DNA of 64,000 nucleotides. Origin: Brevundimonas halotolerans. Lineage in GTDB: Bacteria; Pseudomonadota; Alphaproteobacteria; Caulobacterales; Caulobacteraceae. Positions 1-10,279 of this stretch are shown here, in pieces. The translations under genes and the position numbers were made by a program. Below the pieces are notes generated by a model. It ran no database searches, had not been told where the DNA came from, and saw only the letters and a program-made list of their open reading frames with translations. The DNA lies in contig NZ_QTTA01000010.1 of NCBI RefSeq assembly GCF_003730275.1, positions 310,001 to 374,000 on the forward strand, in the 5' to 3' direction. Position 1 is the stretch's first letter. Each line of letters begins with the position of its first letter.

Positions 1-2136
1 GCAAGCTGCCCGGCGCGCGCTCGGCCGGTCGGGTGCAGTCGGTGGCGCTGCGGATCGTCGTTGACCGCGAGTTGGAGATCGAGAGCTTCAGGCCGCAGGA
101 ATATTGGTCGATCGAGGCCGATCTGACGGCGGATAGCCCGCCTTTCACCACCCGGCTGGTCAAACACGCGGGCAAGCGGGTGCAGCGGCTGGACATCAAG
201 GACGAGGCGACGGCGACGGCCGCGCGCGCGGCCATCCAGGCCGGTCAATTCACGATCCGCTCGATCGAGAAGAAGCCGGTCAAGCGTAACCCCTCGCCCC
301 CCTTCACCACCTCGACCCTGCAGCAGGAAGCCTCGCGCAAGCTCGGCTTCACGGCGCAGCGCACCATGCAGGCGGCGCAAAAGCTGTACGAAGGCGTCGA
401 CGATACGGGCGGCCTGATCACCTATATGCGGACCGATGGCGTGTCGGTCAGCCCCGAGGGCATCGCCCAGGCCCGCGAAGTGATCGCCGAACGGTTCGGC
501 CCCGCCTATGTCCCGTCCGAGCCGCGCTACTACAAGGTCAAGGCCAAGAACGCCCAGGAGGCGCACGAGGCCATCCGCCCGACCAATATCGCGCGCCATC
601 CGGACTCGGTGCGTCTCGATGACGACCTGCGGCGCCTGTATGAGCTGATCTGGAAGCGTATGGTCGCCAGCCAGATGGAGGCGGCCCGCATGGACCGCAC
701 CACGGTCGAGATTGAGGAGCCCTCGGGCCAGACCGGCCTGCGCGCCACGGGCCAGGTCGTGACCTTCGACGGCTTCATCGCCGCCTATGAAGAAGGCCGT
801 GACGACAAGCCCCGCGCCGGGTCGTCGGACGACGACGAGGATGACGCGACCCGCCTGCCCGCCCTGAAGGAAGGCGCTGTGGCCAAGGTCGAGGCCATCC
901 GCACAGACCAGCATTTCACCGAACCGCCGCCGCGCTATTCCGAAGCGACCCTCGTCAAGAAGCTGGAGGAGTTGGGCATCGGTCGCCCCTCGACCTATGC
1001 CTCGATCCTGACCACCCTGCGGGATCGCGAATACGTCCGCATGGACAAGAACCGCTTCTATCCCGAGGACAACGGGCGTCTGGTCACGGCTTTTCTGGAG
1101 CAGTTCTTCGGCCAATGGGTCGAGTATGACTTTACCGCCGCGCTCGAAAACGAACTGGACGAGGTCTCGGCCGGCCAGATGGACTGGAAGGCCCTGCTGC
1201 GGGATTTCTGGGCCAAGCTGAAGCCCGCGACCGCCGTGGTGCTGGAGCGTCAGGGCGTCATCGACGAGTTGGACTCGGCCATCGGGCCGTTCCTGTTCCC
1301 CGAGAAGGACGACGGGACCGACGCGCGCCTGTGCCCGCTGTGCAAGTCCGGGCGGCTGCATCTGAAGGCCAGCTTCAAGATGAAGTCCTCCTTCATCGGC
1401 TGCTCGAACTATCCGGAGTGCCGCTACACCCGGGGCTTTGGTGCCGGAGCCAATGCCGCGGGTTCGGCGGACGGCGGCGACCGCGACCTGGGCATCGATC
1501 CGGACACGGGCCAACCCGTCCAGCTGAAGATCGGCCGCTTCGGGCCCTACGTGGAGACCACCCCGCCCGAGGCTGAAAAACCGAAACGGTCCTCCCTGCC
1601 CAAGGGGTGGAGCCCGGCGACGCTGACGCTGGAACAGGCTCTCACGCTGCTGGCCTTGCCGCGTCAGGTCGGAGCACACCCCGAGGACGGCAAGCCGATC
1701 ACGGCCGGGCTGGGTCGCTATGGGCCCTTCGTTCTGCACGACGGCGTCTATGCCAATCTGCCGGACATCGAGGAGGTGTTCGAGGTCGGTCTGAACCGCG
1801 CCGTCGCCCTTCTGGCCGAGAAGAAAGCCTCGCGCGGGGCCCGGGGCCAGACGGCACCGCTGAAGGAGCTGGGGGCCCATCCCGAGAGCGGTGACCCGAT
1901 CCAGGTGATGGCCGGTCGGTTTGGCCCCTACGTCAAATGCGGCAAGATCAACGCCACCCTGCCCAAGGGAACGGCGCCCGAAGACCTGACGCTGGAGGCG
2001 GCCCTCGAACTGGTCGCGGCCAAGGCGGCGGCGGGCGGCAAGGGCAAGAAGGCGCCCGCCAAGAAAGCAGCGGCCAAGAAAGCTCCGGCGAAGAAGGCGG
2101 CAGCCAGGAAGGCCCCGGCCAAGTCCAAGGCCAAGT

Positions 2137-2150
<14 letters not shown>
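1..2150 (+). CDS. topA: DNA topoisomerase I (5' truncated by window edge)
   Basis: Type IA topoisomerase that relaxes negative supercoils through a 5'-phosphotyrosine intermediate. The reading frame is open from base 3, so the TOPRIM domain and true start lie outside the window. The active-site motif ITYMRTD is present, with the catalytic Tyr codon at 423-425. A four-cysteine zinc ribbon (CPLC...CSNYPEC) lies near 1332-1425. It is followed by three C-terminal repeats with a G-R-F/Y-G-P-Y/F-V core (IGRFGPYV, LGRYGPFV, AGRFGPYV). The last 35 or so residues are a Lys/Ala/Pro tail typical of alphaproteobacterial and actinobacterial TopA, probably for DNA binding. The 3' end overlaps the convergent nnrD by 14 bases. 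Identity is certain; only the 5' part is missing. Confidence 0.97.
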
Positions 2151-3442
<1,292 letters not shown>

Positions 3443-3452
3443 CCCTTTCACC

Positions 3453-3480
3453 GACCGTCCCTCGCGGACGGTCTTTCTGT
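3453..3480 (+). terminator. Hairpin with T-rich tail between glnB and glnA
   Basis: An 8-bp stem (GACCGTCC / GGACGGTC, loop CTCGC) is followed by TTTCTGTTCT. It fits an intrinsic, probably leaky, terminator that could lower or separate glnA expression from glnB, or mark a processing site in the glnBA mRNA. Confidence 0.6.
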
Positions 3481-3511
3481 TCTCCTCCCCCAGCCACAGG
3501 ATACGAAATCC

Positions 3512-4918
3512 ATGAGCGTCAAGGCCATCCTTCAGGACATCAAGGACAAGGACGTCAAATACGTCGACCTTCGCTTCACCGACACCAAGGGCCGACTTCA
3601 GCATGTGACCTTTGATATCGACCTGGTCGATGACGAGTTCCTTGAGGAAGGCACCATGTTCGACGGCTCGTCGATTGCCGGCTGGAAGGCGATCAATGAG
3701 TCCGACATGCTGCTCAAGCCGGATCTCGACACCGCCTATATCGACCCCTTCTACCAGCACACCACCCTGTTCCTGTTCTGCGATGTGCTGAACCCCGACA
3801 CCAACGAGCCCTACAACCGCGACAGCCGCTCGATGGCCAAGAAGGCGCTGGCCTTCGTCCAGTCCGCCGGCGTGGGCGACAAGGTCTATTTCGGTCCCGA
3901 GGCCGAGTTCTTCATCTTCGACGATGTCCGCTGGTCCACCCAGGCCCACGACACGGGCTACACCTATGACTCGCTGGAACTGCCGGCCAACACGGGCTCG
4001 GAATACAGCGAAGGCAATATGGGCCACCGCCCGGGTGCCAAGGGCGGCTATTTCCCCGTCAATCCGGTCGACTCCGGCCAGGACCTGCGCGCGGAAATGC
4101 TGTCGGTGATGAAAGATATGGGCCTCAACCCCGAAAAACATCACCACGAAGTGGCCCCGGCCCAGCACGAACTGGGCCTGAAGTTCGCCGAGCTGGTGAC
4201 CATGGCCGACCGGTTGCAGCTGTACAAATACGTGATCCACAACGTCGCCGCCGCCTATGGCAAGTCGGCCACCTTCATGGCCAAGCCTATGTTCGGCGAC
4301 AACGGCTCGGGCATGCACGTGCACCAGTCGATCTGGAAGGACGGCAAGCCCCAGTTCGCCGGTGACAAATACGCCGGTCTGTCGGACATGTGCCTGTGGT
4401 ACATCGGCGGCATCATCAAGCACGCCAAGGCGATCAACGCCTTCGCCAACTCGACGACCAACAGCTACAAGCGCCTGGTCCCGGGCTATGAAGCCCCGGT
4501 CAAGCTGGCCTATTCGGCCCGCAACCGCTCGGCCTCGATCCGTATTCCGTGGGTCAGCTCGCCCAAGGCCAAGCGTATCGAAGCCCGCTTCCCCGATCCG
4601 ATGGGCAACCCTTATCTGACCTTCACCGCCCTGCTGATGGCGGGCCTCGACGGTATCGAGAACCGCATCGATCCGGGCGCCCCGGCCGACAAGAACCTCT
4701 ACGACCTGCCGCCGGAAGAGCGCGGCAACATCCCCGAGGTCTGCGGCAGCCTGAAGGAGGCCCTGGACGCGCTCGACAAGGACCGCGCCTTCCTTAAGAA
4801 GGGCGGCGTCATGGATGACGACTTCATCGACAGCTACATCGAGCTGAAGATGGAAGAGGTGATGCGCCTGCAGCTGCATCCCCACCCCGTCGAGTTCGAC
4901 ATGTACTATAGCTGTTGA
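3512..4918 (+). CDS. glnA: Type I glutamine synthetase
   Basis: Dodecameric GSI that makes glutamine from glutamate, ammonia and ATP, the main ammonium assimilation step. The product is 468 residues, standard for GSI-beta. Visible motifs include [13 protein letters not shown] (residues about 49-61), the catalytic-domain histidine stretch [13 protein letters not shown], and the ATP-binding [14 protein letters not shown] region. The adenylylation site Tyr397 lies in [10 protein letters not shown] (codon 4700-4702), so the enzyme should be controlled by GlnE and PII. It follows glnB and ends in a strong terminator. An AGGA lies upstream of the ATG. Confidence 0.98.
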   Translation: MSVKAILQDIKDKDVKYVDLRFTDTKGRLQHVTFDIDLVDDEFLEEGTMFDGSSIAGWKAINESDMLLKPDLDTAYIDPFYQHTTLFLFCDVLNPDTNEPYNRDSRSMAKKALAFVQSAGVGDKVYFGPEAEFFIFDDVRWSTQAHDTGYTYDSLELPANTGSEYSEGNMGHRPGAKGGYFPVNPVDSGQDLRAEMLSVMKDMGLNPEKHHHEVAPAQHELGLKFAELVTMADRLQLYKYVIHNVAAAYGKSATFMAKPMFGDNGSGMHVHQSIWKDGKPQFAGDKYAGLSDMCLWYIGGIIKHAKAINAFANSTTNSYKRLVPGYEAPVKLAYSARNRSASIRIPWVSSPKAKRIEARFPDPMGNPYLTFTALLMAGLDGIENRIDPGAPADKNLYDLPPEERGNIPEVCGSLKEALDALDKDRAFLKKGGVMDDDFIDSYIELKMEEVMRLQLHPHPVEFDMYYSC

Positions 4919-4937
4919 TCAGCAGGCTGAATTGACG

Positions 4938-4970
4938 ACGGCCCCGGCGAGCGATCACCGGGGCCGTTTT
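4938..4970 (+). terminator. Intrinsic terminator of glnBA
   Basis: A 10-bp perfect stem (ACGGCCCCGG / CCGGGGCCGT) with a 10-base loop is followed by TTTT, 19 bases after the glnA stop. It is a clear rho-independent terminator. Confidence 0.85.
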
Positions 4971-4987
4971 CATGTCTGGAGACCGAC

Positions 4988-5227
4988 CTAGCGGTTGGTC
5001 GTTTCGACCTCGATACCGTCCGAACCGGCGCGGACGGTGGTAGAGTCCCCGGCCTCGCGTTCGACCACGACCGGGGGCGGCGCTTCACGCTCTACGACGA
5101 CCGGCACTTCCTGGACGACCGTGCGGGTTTCAGGCTCCGGGGCCGGTTCGGGCTCGGCGGGGGAGCAGGCGACGGCACCGGCCATCAGGGTCGCGGAAGC
5201 CATCAGGCTGAAGGTAAGGCGGGACAT
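4988..5227 (-). CDS. Small proline/glutamate-rich lipoprotein, hypothetical
   Basis: A 79-residue predicted lipoprotein of unknown function. The N-terminus (MSRLTFSLMASATLMAGAVAC) is a short signal peptide ending in a lipobox-like AVAC. The mature part is low complexity, with repeated Pro-Glu and a duplicated PVVVEREA / PPVVVEREA stretch, then a short polar tail. ATG 5227 was chosen over an upstream in-frame start at 5254 because AGGAGA sits about eight bases before it. It lies between glnA (convergent) and tatC (same strand). No family recognised. Confidence 0.65.
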   Translation of the reverse strand: MSRLTFSLMASATLMAGAVACSPAEPEPAPEPETRTVVQEVPVVVEREAPPPVVVEREAGDSTTVRAGSDGIEVETTNR

Positions 5228-5285
5228 GGGCGTCTCCTGTCGTGAAAGGTCCACGACTAACGGCCCCGCTTGGTTCCGGTTCCGG

Positions 5286-6173
5286 TCAGGCGGTCAGGCC
5301 GTCCTCGACATCGCGCTTGCGTCGACGCATCTCGATCAGCCGCACACACCAGATCGAGACCTCGTAGAGCAGCACCAGCGGGATCCCCAGCATGATCTGG
5401 CTGAGCGGGTCGGGCGGCGTGACAAAGGCGGCGACCACGGCGATGGCGACGATGGCGTATTTGCGCCCCTTGGCGAGGGCGCTGGAGCTGACAATCCCGG
5501 CCATGCCCAGCAGGGTCATGACCACCGGAAGCTGGAAGCAGAGGCCAAAGGCCAGCAACAGGGCCATCACCAGGTTCAGATAGTCGGAAACGCGCGGCAG
5601 CAGCTCGGCCGATATACCGCCGCCGGTCACCTGCTGGCCCAGCGAGAACAGCATCACGAAGGGCAGCATGACGTAATAGACCATCGCCGCGCCGAGCAGG
5701 AACAGCATCGGGGCGGCGACCAGGAAGGGCAGAAAGGCGCCCTTCTCGTTGCGATAGAGGCCGGGTGCCACGAACCGGTAGACCTGAAAGGCCAGCACCG
5801 GGAATGTGACCACAACCGCGCCGAAGGCCGCCAGCTTCATCTTGGTGATCAGGAATTCGAGCGGCGCCGTGAAGATCAGATTCACGGTCTCGCCGTCACC
5901 CCGGGGCACGGGGACCAGCCCGGCCGTCCCGAGGATCAGGTCGAACGGTGACACACTGCCGCCGGGCCCGGCGGCCTCGCGGAACTGGGCCGCCACAGCG
6001 AAGGGCTGGACCAGAAAGACATAGATGGGGTCGGCGACGATGAAACAGCCGATGAAGCCGACGACGAACGCCACGACACAGACCACCAGCCGCCCGCGCA
6101 ACTCGATCAGATGATCCATCAGGGGAGCGCGGGACGATTCGATCTCGTCTTCGTCGCGATCAGGACGGCTCAC
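5286..6173 (-). CDS. tatC: Sec-independent protein translocase TatC
   Basis: Multi-spanning inner-membrane receptor of the twin-arginine translocase, which binds the RR signal of folded substrates. The product is 295 residues with six hydrophobic segments. The N-terminal signature MDHLIELRGRLVVCVVAFVVGF (residues about 19-40) and the conserved FLxxAPMLFLLGAAMVYYVMLPF region are present. An insertion around residues 65-100 (Gly/Pro-rich periplasmic loop) lengthens it compared with E. coli TatC. The start overlaps the tatB stop by four bases, so translation is coupled. It is the last gene of tatABC. Confidence 0.96.
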   Translation of the reverse strand: MSRPDRDEDEIESSRAPLMDHLIELRGRLVVCVVAFVVGFIGCFIVADPIYVFLVQPFAVAAQFREAAGPGGSVSPFDLILGTAGLVPVPRGDGETVNLIFTAPLEFLITKMKLAAFGAVVVTFPVLAFQVYRFVAPGLYRNEKGAFLPFLVAAPMLFLLGAAMVYYVMLPFVMLFSLGQQVTGGGISAELLPRVSDYLNLVMALLLAFGLCFQLPVVMTLLGMAGIVSSSALAKGRKYAIVAIAVVAAFVTPPDPLSQIMLGIPLVLLYEVSIWCVRLIEMRRRKRDVEDGLTA

Positions 6174-6670
6174 AGGTCCACCGCCTTCTTGCGGGTGACC
6201 TTGGCCCGGGTCGGGGTGGCCGCCTTCGTTGCGGGAGATTTGGCGGCCTTCGCCCGGGGCTTGCGGGCCGCCTTGGGCTTGGTGGCGGCCCCGGACGCTT
6301 TCGCTTCAGGCTTCGGAAGAGCTTCTGGCTTCGCCTCCGGAACCGGCGTCGGCACGGACGGCGGGACAGCCAGCGGTTCCTTCAGGCTCTTGTCGATGTC
6401 GCGGAAGGCTTCCTCGGCCTCGGCGCCCAGCGGCACGGCCTGGGCGTTGCGCAGGGCCTCGACCTCCTTGCGCAGTTCGTCCAACTCGGCCTGCCGGGCC
6501 ATTTCGTCAAAGCTGGAGCGGAACTCGGAGGCCATGGCCCGGGCCCGAGCCAGAAACTGGCCCACCTTGCGCATCATCAAGGGCAGGTCCTTAGGGCCGA
6601 CCACGATCAGGGCCAGCAAACCGATTACAAGGATTTCCAGCCCGCCGATGCCGGGACCCAGACCACCCAT
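6170..6670 (-). CDS. tatB: Sec-independent protein translocase TatB
   Basis: Membrane-anchored TatB, partner of TatC in the substrate receptor complex. The product is 166 residues. It has one N-terminal transmembrane helix (GGLEILVIGLLALIVVGPKDLP), the hinge P-K-D-L-P, an amphipathic helix (MMRKVGQFLARARAMASEFR) and a long variable tail rich in Pro, Lys and Ala. The FxE-type polar residue (E12) at the start of the helix is typical of TatB. It follows tatA with a 29-base gap and overlaps tatC by four bases. Confidence 0.94.
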   Translation of the reverse strand: MGGLGPGIGGLEILVIGLLALIVVGPKDLPLMMRKVGQFLARARAMASEFRSSFDEMARQAELDELRKEVEALRNAQAVPLGAEAEEAFRDIDKSLKEPLAVPPSVPTPVPEAKPEALPKPEAKASGAATKPKAARKPRAKAAKSPATKAATPTRAKVTRKKAVDL

Positions 6671-6699
6671 GGATCACACGCTTCCGTTCTGAAGGACGT

Positions 6700-6906
6700 T
6701 CAGTGCTTCAGATCTTCTTTTTCAGCATCGGTGCGGGGCAGAACGCTCTCACCGGTCGACTTGTCGTCTTCACCCTTCAGGCCTTCGCGGAATGCGCGGA
6801 TGCCCTTGGCGGCATCGCCCATCAGGCCGGAAATCTTGCCGCGTCCCCCGAACAGCAGGAGGGCCAGAGCAGCGATAAGAAGAATTTGCCAGATGCCGGG
6901 CTGCAT
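6700..6906 (-). CDS. tatA: Sec-independent protein translocase TatA
   Basis: Pore-forming subunit of the Tat system. The product is 68 residues: a short N-terminal membrane helix ([18 protein letters not shown]), hinge [12 protein letters not shown], then an amphipathic helix [14 protein letters not shown] and an acidic tail. The frame extends upstream to 7047, but the ATG at 6906 (MQPGIWQ) gives the correct TatA N-terminus. It is the first gene of tatABC. Upstream lies a toxin-antitoxin pair rather than the scpAB genes I recall upstream of tatA in Caulobacter. Confidence 0.94.
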   Translation of the reverse strand: MQPGIWQILLIAALALLLFGGRGKISGLMGDAAKGIRAFREGLKGEDDKSTGESVLPRTDAEKEDLKH

Positions 6907-7000
6907 GATTCCACGTCTCAACACGAAGGGCGGCGGGATTGCCGATGATCTTTGATCACACCCCATATAGGCCTTGTAATGGCCATGCGCCAAGCGCCGG

Positions 7001-7396
7001 TTAGGTCTTGCTGCTGTTTGCCCTGATCCACCGAGCCAATGGATCAATGTCGATCTGCCCCGCCGCCACCGCCCGCATGGTCAGGGTGGCGTCCACGCTA
7101 TCCGCCTGTAGAGGCTGCCCATTCAGTGCCAGAAACAGCAGTAGCGCCTGATAGGCCGCGCGTTTGTTGCCATCGATAAATGGATGATTGGAGGCAATGC
7201 CCACGGCATAGGTCCCGGCAAGCACCGAAAGATCAGTTACCTGTTGATACAGGAACCGATTGATTGGCCGCTGCAGAGCAGACTCAAGCAGCCCCTCATC
7301 GCGTATCCCGGCAGGGCCGCCATGAAGCGCGAGAGTGCGGTCATGCAAGGAAACCAGAGCTTCCCTGCGAATCCAGACCGGCTCGCGGGCTGTCAT
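7001..7396 (-). CDS. doc: Death-on-curing (Doc/Fic family) toxin
   Basis: Predicted type II toxin of the Doc branch of the Fic fold. Family members phosphorylate or AMPylate target proteins; P1 Doc phosphorylates EF-Tu. The product is 131 residues. The catalytic motif [11 protein letters not shown] lies at residues 71-81, matching HPFx[D/E]GNKR with the Doc-type lysine. The upstream segment with [13 protein letters not shown] is the typical Doc N-terminus. It overlaps the antitoxin gene by four bases, as in coupled TA operons. Some codons (CGT, ATA, GGA) are less GC-biased than in the neighbours, suggesting acquisition. Substrate is not known. Confidence 0.88.
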   Translation of the reverse strand: MTAREPVWIRREALVSLHDRTLALHGGPAGIRDEGLLESALQRPINRFLYQQVTDLSVLAGTYAVGIASNHPFIDGNKRAAYQALLLFLALNGQPLQADSVDATLTMRAVAAGQIDIDPLARWIRANSSKT

Positions 7397-7620
7397 TTTG
7401 CCAGGGCGCGGAAGACGTCTCGATTCTGATCCATCAGTTGCTCTCCCAGTTCAATCTGGCGCCGGACCTCGTCATCATATGCCGTGACACGCATCGACCC
7501 ATCCGGCCCCTTGGTCAGATACAGGGTGTCGCCCTTGGTCACACCGAGCTCGTTCAAGGCCTCTTTGGGAAAGACGGCACCGACCGAATTGCCGACCTGG
7601 GTCAGTTTGATTGCGATCAT
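7393..7620 (-). CDS. AbrB/MazE-like antitoxin of the Doc pair
   Basis: Predicted antitoxin of 75 residues. The N-terminal half is a SpoVT/AbrB swapped-hairpin DNA-binding domain ([20 protein letters not shown], then [11 protein letters not shown]). The charged C-terminal tail ([22 protein letters not shown]) probably neutralises the toxin. The start was set at ATG 7620 rather than GTG 7623 because AAGGAG is better spaced. A palindrome 26 bases upstream fits autoregulation. P1 Doc pairs with Phd, but chromosomal Doc proteins often pair with an AbrB-type partner like this one. Confidence 0.85.
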   Translation of the reverse strand: MIAIKLTQVGNSVGAVFPKEALNELGVTKGDTLYLTKGPDGSMRVTAYDDEVRRQIELGEQLMDQNRDVFRALAK

Positions 7621-7645
7621 CACTGGTCTCCTTGCGCGCCTCCTG

Positions 7646-7661
7646 TATAACAGATGTTATA
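7646..7661. promoter_or_regulatory. Candidate operator of the toxin-antitoxin operon
   Basis: TATAAC-AGAT-GTTATA is a perfect 6-4-6 inverted repeat just upstream of the antitoxin start. The right half sits in a second palindrome, GTTATAAC. AT-rich and overlapping any -10 box for the minus-strand operon, it is placed where an antitoxin would bind to repress itself. Confidence 0.5.
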
Positions 7662-7700
7662 ACGTCTTACGAGCCCCCTGCCCTTTTGAGCCCTCCCCCT

Positions 7701-8150
7701 GTGTCAGACCTCTCCCATGTCATCATCCACACTGACGGCGCCTGTCGCGGCAATCCGGGGCCGGGGGGCTGGGGTGCGATCCTGCAGACCGGGGCTGGCC
7801 ATGTGCGCGAGTTGAAGGGGGGCGAACCCCACACCACCAACAACCGCATGGAGATGACGGCTGCCATCATGGCGCTGGAGGCCCTGAAACGGCCCTGCCG
7901 CGTCGATCTGCACACCGACAGCCGCTATGTGATGGACGGCATCACCAAATGGATCAGCGCGTGGAAATCCCGTGGCTGGAAGACAGCCGACAAGAAGCCG
8001 GTCAAGAACGAGGACCTGTGGCGCCGTCTGGACGAGGCCCGGGCGCGTCATCAGGTGAAGTGGCACTGGGTCAAGGGTCACGCAGGCCATGAGCTGAACG
8101 AGCGGGCGGATACCCTCGCCAATGAGGGCATCGACGGCCTTAAAGCCTAG
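7701..8150 (+). CDS. rnhA: Ribonuclease HI
   Basis: Cleaves the RNA strand of RNA-DNA hybrids (R-loops, Okazaki primers). The product is 149 residues, the normal length, when started at GTG 7701 ([20 protein letters not shown]). The catalytic DEDD set is visible: D12 in HTDGACRG, E51 in [10 protein letters not shown]73 in HTDSRYV and D137 in NERADTLA, with the flexible-loop His in VKGHAGH. The basic protrusion ([22 protein letters not shown]) is present, so it is E. coli-like RNase HI. No strong Shine-Dalgarno is seen. It is divergent from the TA operon. Confidence 0.95.
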   Translation: MSDLSHVIIHTDGACRGNPGPGGWGAILQTGAGHVRELKGGEPHTTNNRMEMTAAIMALEALKRPCRVDLHTDSRYVMDGITKWISAWKSRGWKTADKKPVKNEDLWRRLDEARARHQVKWHWVKGHAGHELNERADTLANEGIDGLKA

Positions 8151-8159
8151 GGCAGGCGC

Positions 8160-9365
8160 TCAGCAGCCGCCGACATACCGGCGGTTGAGCAGCGGCTTGC
8201 CGAGCCAGTAGGACAGTTCTGCGGGGCGGGTCACATCCCAGACCGCCAGATCGGCGGCCTTGCCGACCGCCAGCGTGCCGACCTGATCGGCGATGCCGAG
8301 GGCCTGGGCGGCGTGGCGGGTGGCTCCCGCAAGCGCCTCCTCTGGCGTCAGGCGGAACTTCATACAGGCCAGCGCCATGGCCAGCGTTATGGAGGCCAGC
8401 GGTGAGGTGCCGGGATTGCAGTCGGTCGCCACCGCCATGGGGACGCCCGCGTCGCGGAAGGCCTGCACCGGCGGCAGTTGCGTCTCGTCCAGCATGACGA
8501 AGGCGCCGGGCAGCAGGACGGCGATGACACCGGCCTTGGCCATGGCGGCCACGCCGTCATCTGAAATGTATTCGACGTGGTCGGCGGACAGGGCCTGATA
8601 CCGCGCGGCCAGCGCGGCCCCTCCCCCGTCGCTGAGCTGGTCGGTGTGCAGCTTGACCGGCAGGCCCAGCTGTCGCGCCTTGTCGAACAGCCGCGCGACC
8701 TCCTCGGTCGTGAAGGCGATCGGCTCCAGATAGGCGTCGACCGCATCGACCAGCCCCTCGGCTTGGGCGGCGGGCAGGATCTGATCGACCATCAGATCGA
8801 CATAGGCCGCACGCTGGTCGGCGAACTCGGGCGGGATGGCGTGCAGGCCGAGGAAGGTGGTCCGGACGCGGACCCCGCTGGCCCACTCCAGCCCCTTGGC
8901 CACACGAAGCATGCGCAGCTCGGTTTCGGCATTCAGCCCGTAGCCGGACTTGATTTCGACGGTCGTGACGCCGCTGTCGGTCAGGGCGTTCAGTCGATCC
9001 AGCGCGCTATCCGTCAGTTCGGCATCAGTCGCAGCGCGTGTGGCGCGGACGGTCGAGGCGATGCCGCCCCCCTCTCGGGCGATCTGGGTGTAGGGCACGC
9101 CGGTCAGGCGGCGCTCATACTCGCCCGAGCGGTCGCCGCCGAATACCAGATGGGTGTGGCAGTCGATCAGGCCGGGCGTGACCCAGCGGCCGTCCAGCCG
9201 GTCGACCTCGGTGGCCTGATGGTCGGGCAGATCCGCCCGCGTGCCGATCCAGACGATGCGTCCGTCCCGGATCAGGATGGCGCCGTCCTCGATCGCGCCG
9301 TAGGGCTCGCCGCCGGGGACCATGGTGGCGAGGCGGCAGTCGGTGATCAGCCGATCGACCTTCAT
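8160..9365 (-). CDS. hutI: Imidazolonepropionase
   Basis: Third step of histidine degradation: opens 4-imidazolone-5-propanoate to N-formimino-L-glutamate. An amidohydrolase-fold metalloenzyme of 401 residues. The metal-binding H70-x-H72 lies in DCHTHLVFGGDRSGEYERR. Further ligands are in VKLHTDQLSDGGGA and SADHVEYIS, and the final Asp in ATDCNPGTSP. It lies downstream of hutG on the minus strand and overlaps it by four bases, so the two are co-translated. Confidence 0.96.
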   Translation of the reverse strand: MKVDRLITDCRLATMVPGGEPYGAIEDGAILIRDGRIVWIGTRADLPDHQATEVDRLDGRWVTPGLIDCHTHLVFGGDRSGEYERRLTGVPYTQIAREGGGIASTVRATRAATDAELTDSALDRLNALTDSGVTTVEIKSGYGLNAETELRMLRVAKGLEWASGVRVRTTFLGLHAIPPEFADQRAAYVDLMVDQILPAAQAEGLVDAVDAYLEPIAFTTEEVARLFDKARQLGLPVKLHTDQLSDGGGAALAARYQALSADHVEYISDDGVAAMAKAGVIAVLLPGAFVMLDETQLPPVQAFRDAGVPMAVATDCNPGTSPLASITLAMALACMKFRLTPEEALAGATRHAAQALGIADQVGTLAVGKAADLAVWDVTRPAELSYWLGKPLLNRRYVGGC

Positions 9366-10255
9366 CGGGTCTCGAACCCGGCCAGCAGTTCGCAGAACCA
9401 GCGGCCTGCGGTCAGCGATCCCAGATCGCCGACTTCAAGCGACGGATCGTACTCGGTCAGATCGACAGCGCGGACCTTGGGACAGGCGCCGATCACCCGC
9501 GTGGCCTCGAAGAAGGCATGGACGCCGACTCCGCCCGGGCGGGCGCCGGGGCTCGCGGGCCACTGGCTGCGGTCGATCACGTCGATGTCGACATCGACAT
9601 AGATGCGGTCCACCCGCGCGCTCAGGCGCTCCAGTTCTTGGAACACGACCTCGGCAAAACCCGTCCGGTGACACTCGCCCGCCGTGCGTACCGAAATGCC
9701 GGCCGCCTTCGCCTTGTCGTGGGCCCGCTTGGTATTGGCGAAGGGGGCAAGGCCGATCTGGCTGATCAGGGCGCCGTCCATGCCGTCGTCCAGCAGGGCC
9801 TGGACCGGATTGCCATTGGTCAGGCCCTGATCGGTGTCGCGCAGGTCGAAATGGGCATCGAGCGTCAGCAGACCCGTGCCCTTGAGGCCGAGGCCGTGCA
9901 GACCCGGGCGGGTGACGGCATTGTTGCCGCCGATGATGACGGTCAGACGCCGCCCGGACTGGGCCGCGACGGCATCGCGCAAGGGCTGGAAGGCGGCCTC
10001 GGGGGCCAGCGCCTTGAGCGCCACATCGCCGGCATCGTGGACCCGCGTCTCCAGCGAGCGGCCCGTCTCGACGTCATAGGTGGAAAAGCGCGGCAGGACG
10101 GCGCGGAAGGCGCGCGGGCCCAGGTCGCACCGGCCGGGTGTCAGCGAGCGTTCGCCCAGGGGCGCCCCGATCAGGGCCACCGCCGCGTCCGGATGATCGC
10201 CGATCATGTCCGCAACCGAGCGCCAGCCCAGGGCCTCTGAGTCTTCCATCGTCAT
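9362..10255 (-). CDS. hutG: Formimidoylglutamase (arginase family)
   Basis: Predicted last Hut enzyme: formimidoylglutamate to glutamate plus formamide. About 297 residues with ureohydrolase motifs: [21 protein letters not shown] (metal Asp/His), [19 protein letters not shown] (Asp pair) and a late Glu/Asp. The context with hutI (4-base overlap), hutU and hutH sets the substrate; agmatinase or proclavaminate-type activity would otherwise be possible. The frame is open far upstream. ATG 10255 was taken because the conserved domain begins soon after and hutU starts divergently 25 bases away, but there is no good ribosome-binding site, so the start is uncertain. No HutF-type deiminase is seen. 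Confidence 0.86.
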   Translation of the reverse strand: MTMEDSEALGWRSVADMIGDHPDAAVALIGAPLGERSLTPGRCDLGPRAFRAVLPRFSTYDVETGRSLETRVHDAGDVALKALAPEAAFQPLRDAVAAQSGRRLTVIIGGNNAVTRPGLHGLGLKGTGLLTLDAHFDLRDTDQGLTNGNPVQALLDDGMDGALISQIGLAPFANTKRAHDKAKAAGISVRTAGECHRTGFAEVVFQELERLSARVDRIYVDVDIDVIDRSQWPASPGARPGGVGVHAFFEATRVIGACPKVRAVDLTEYDPSLEVGDLGSLTAGRWFCELLAGFETR

Positions 10256-10279
10256 GGAGGGGAACGTAGAGACGGGATC

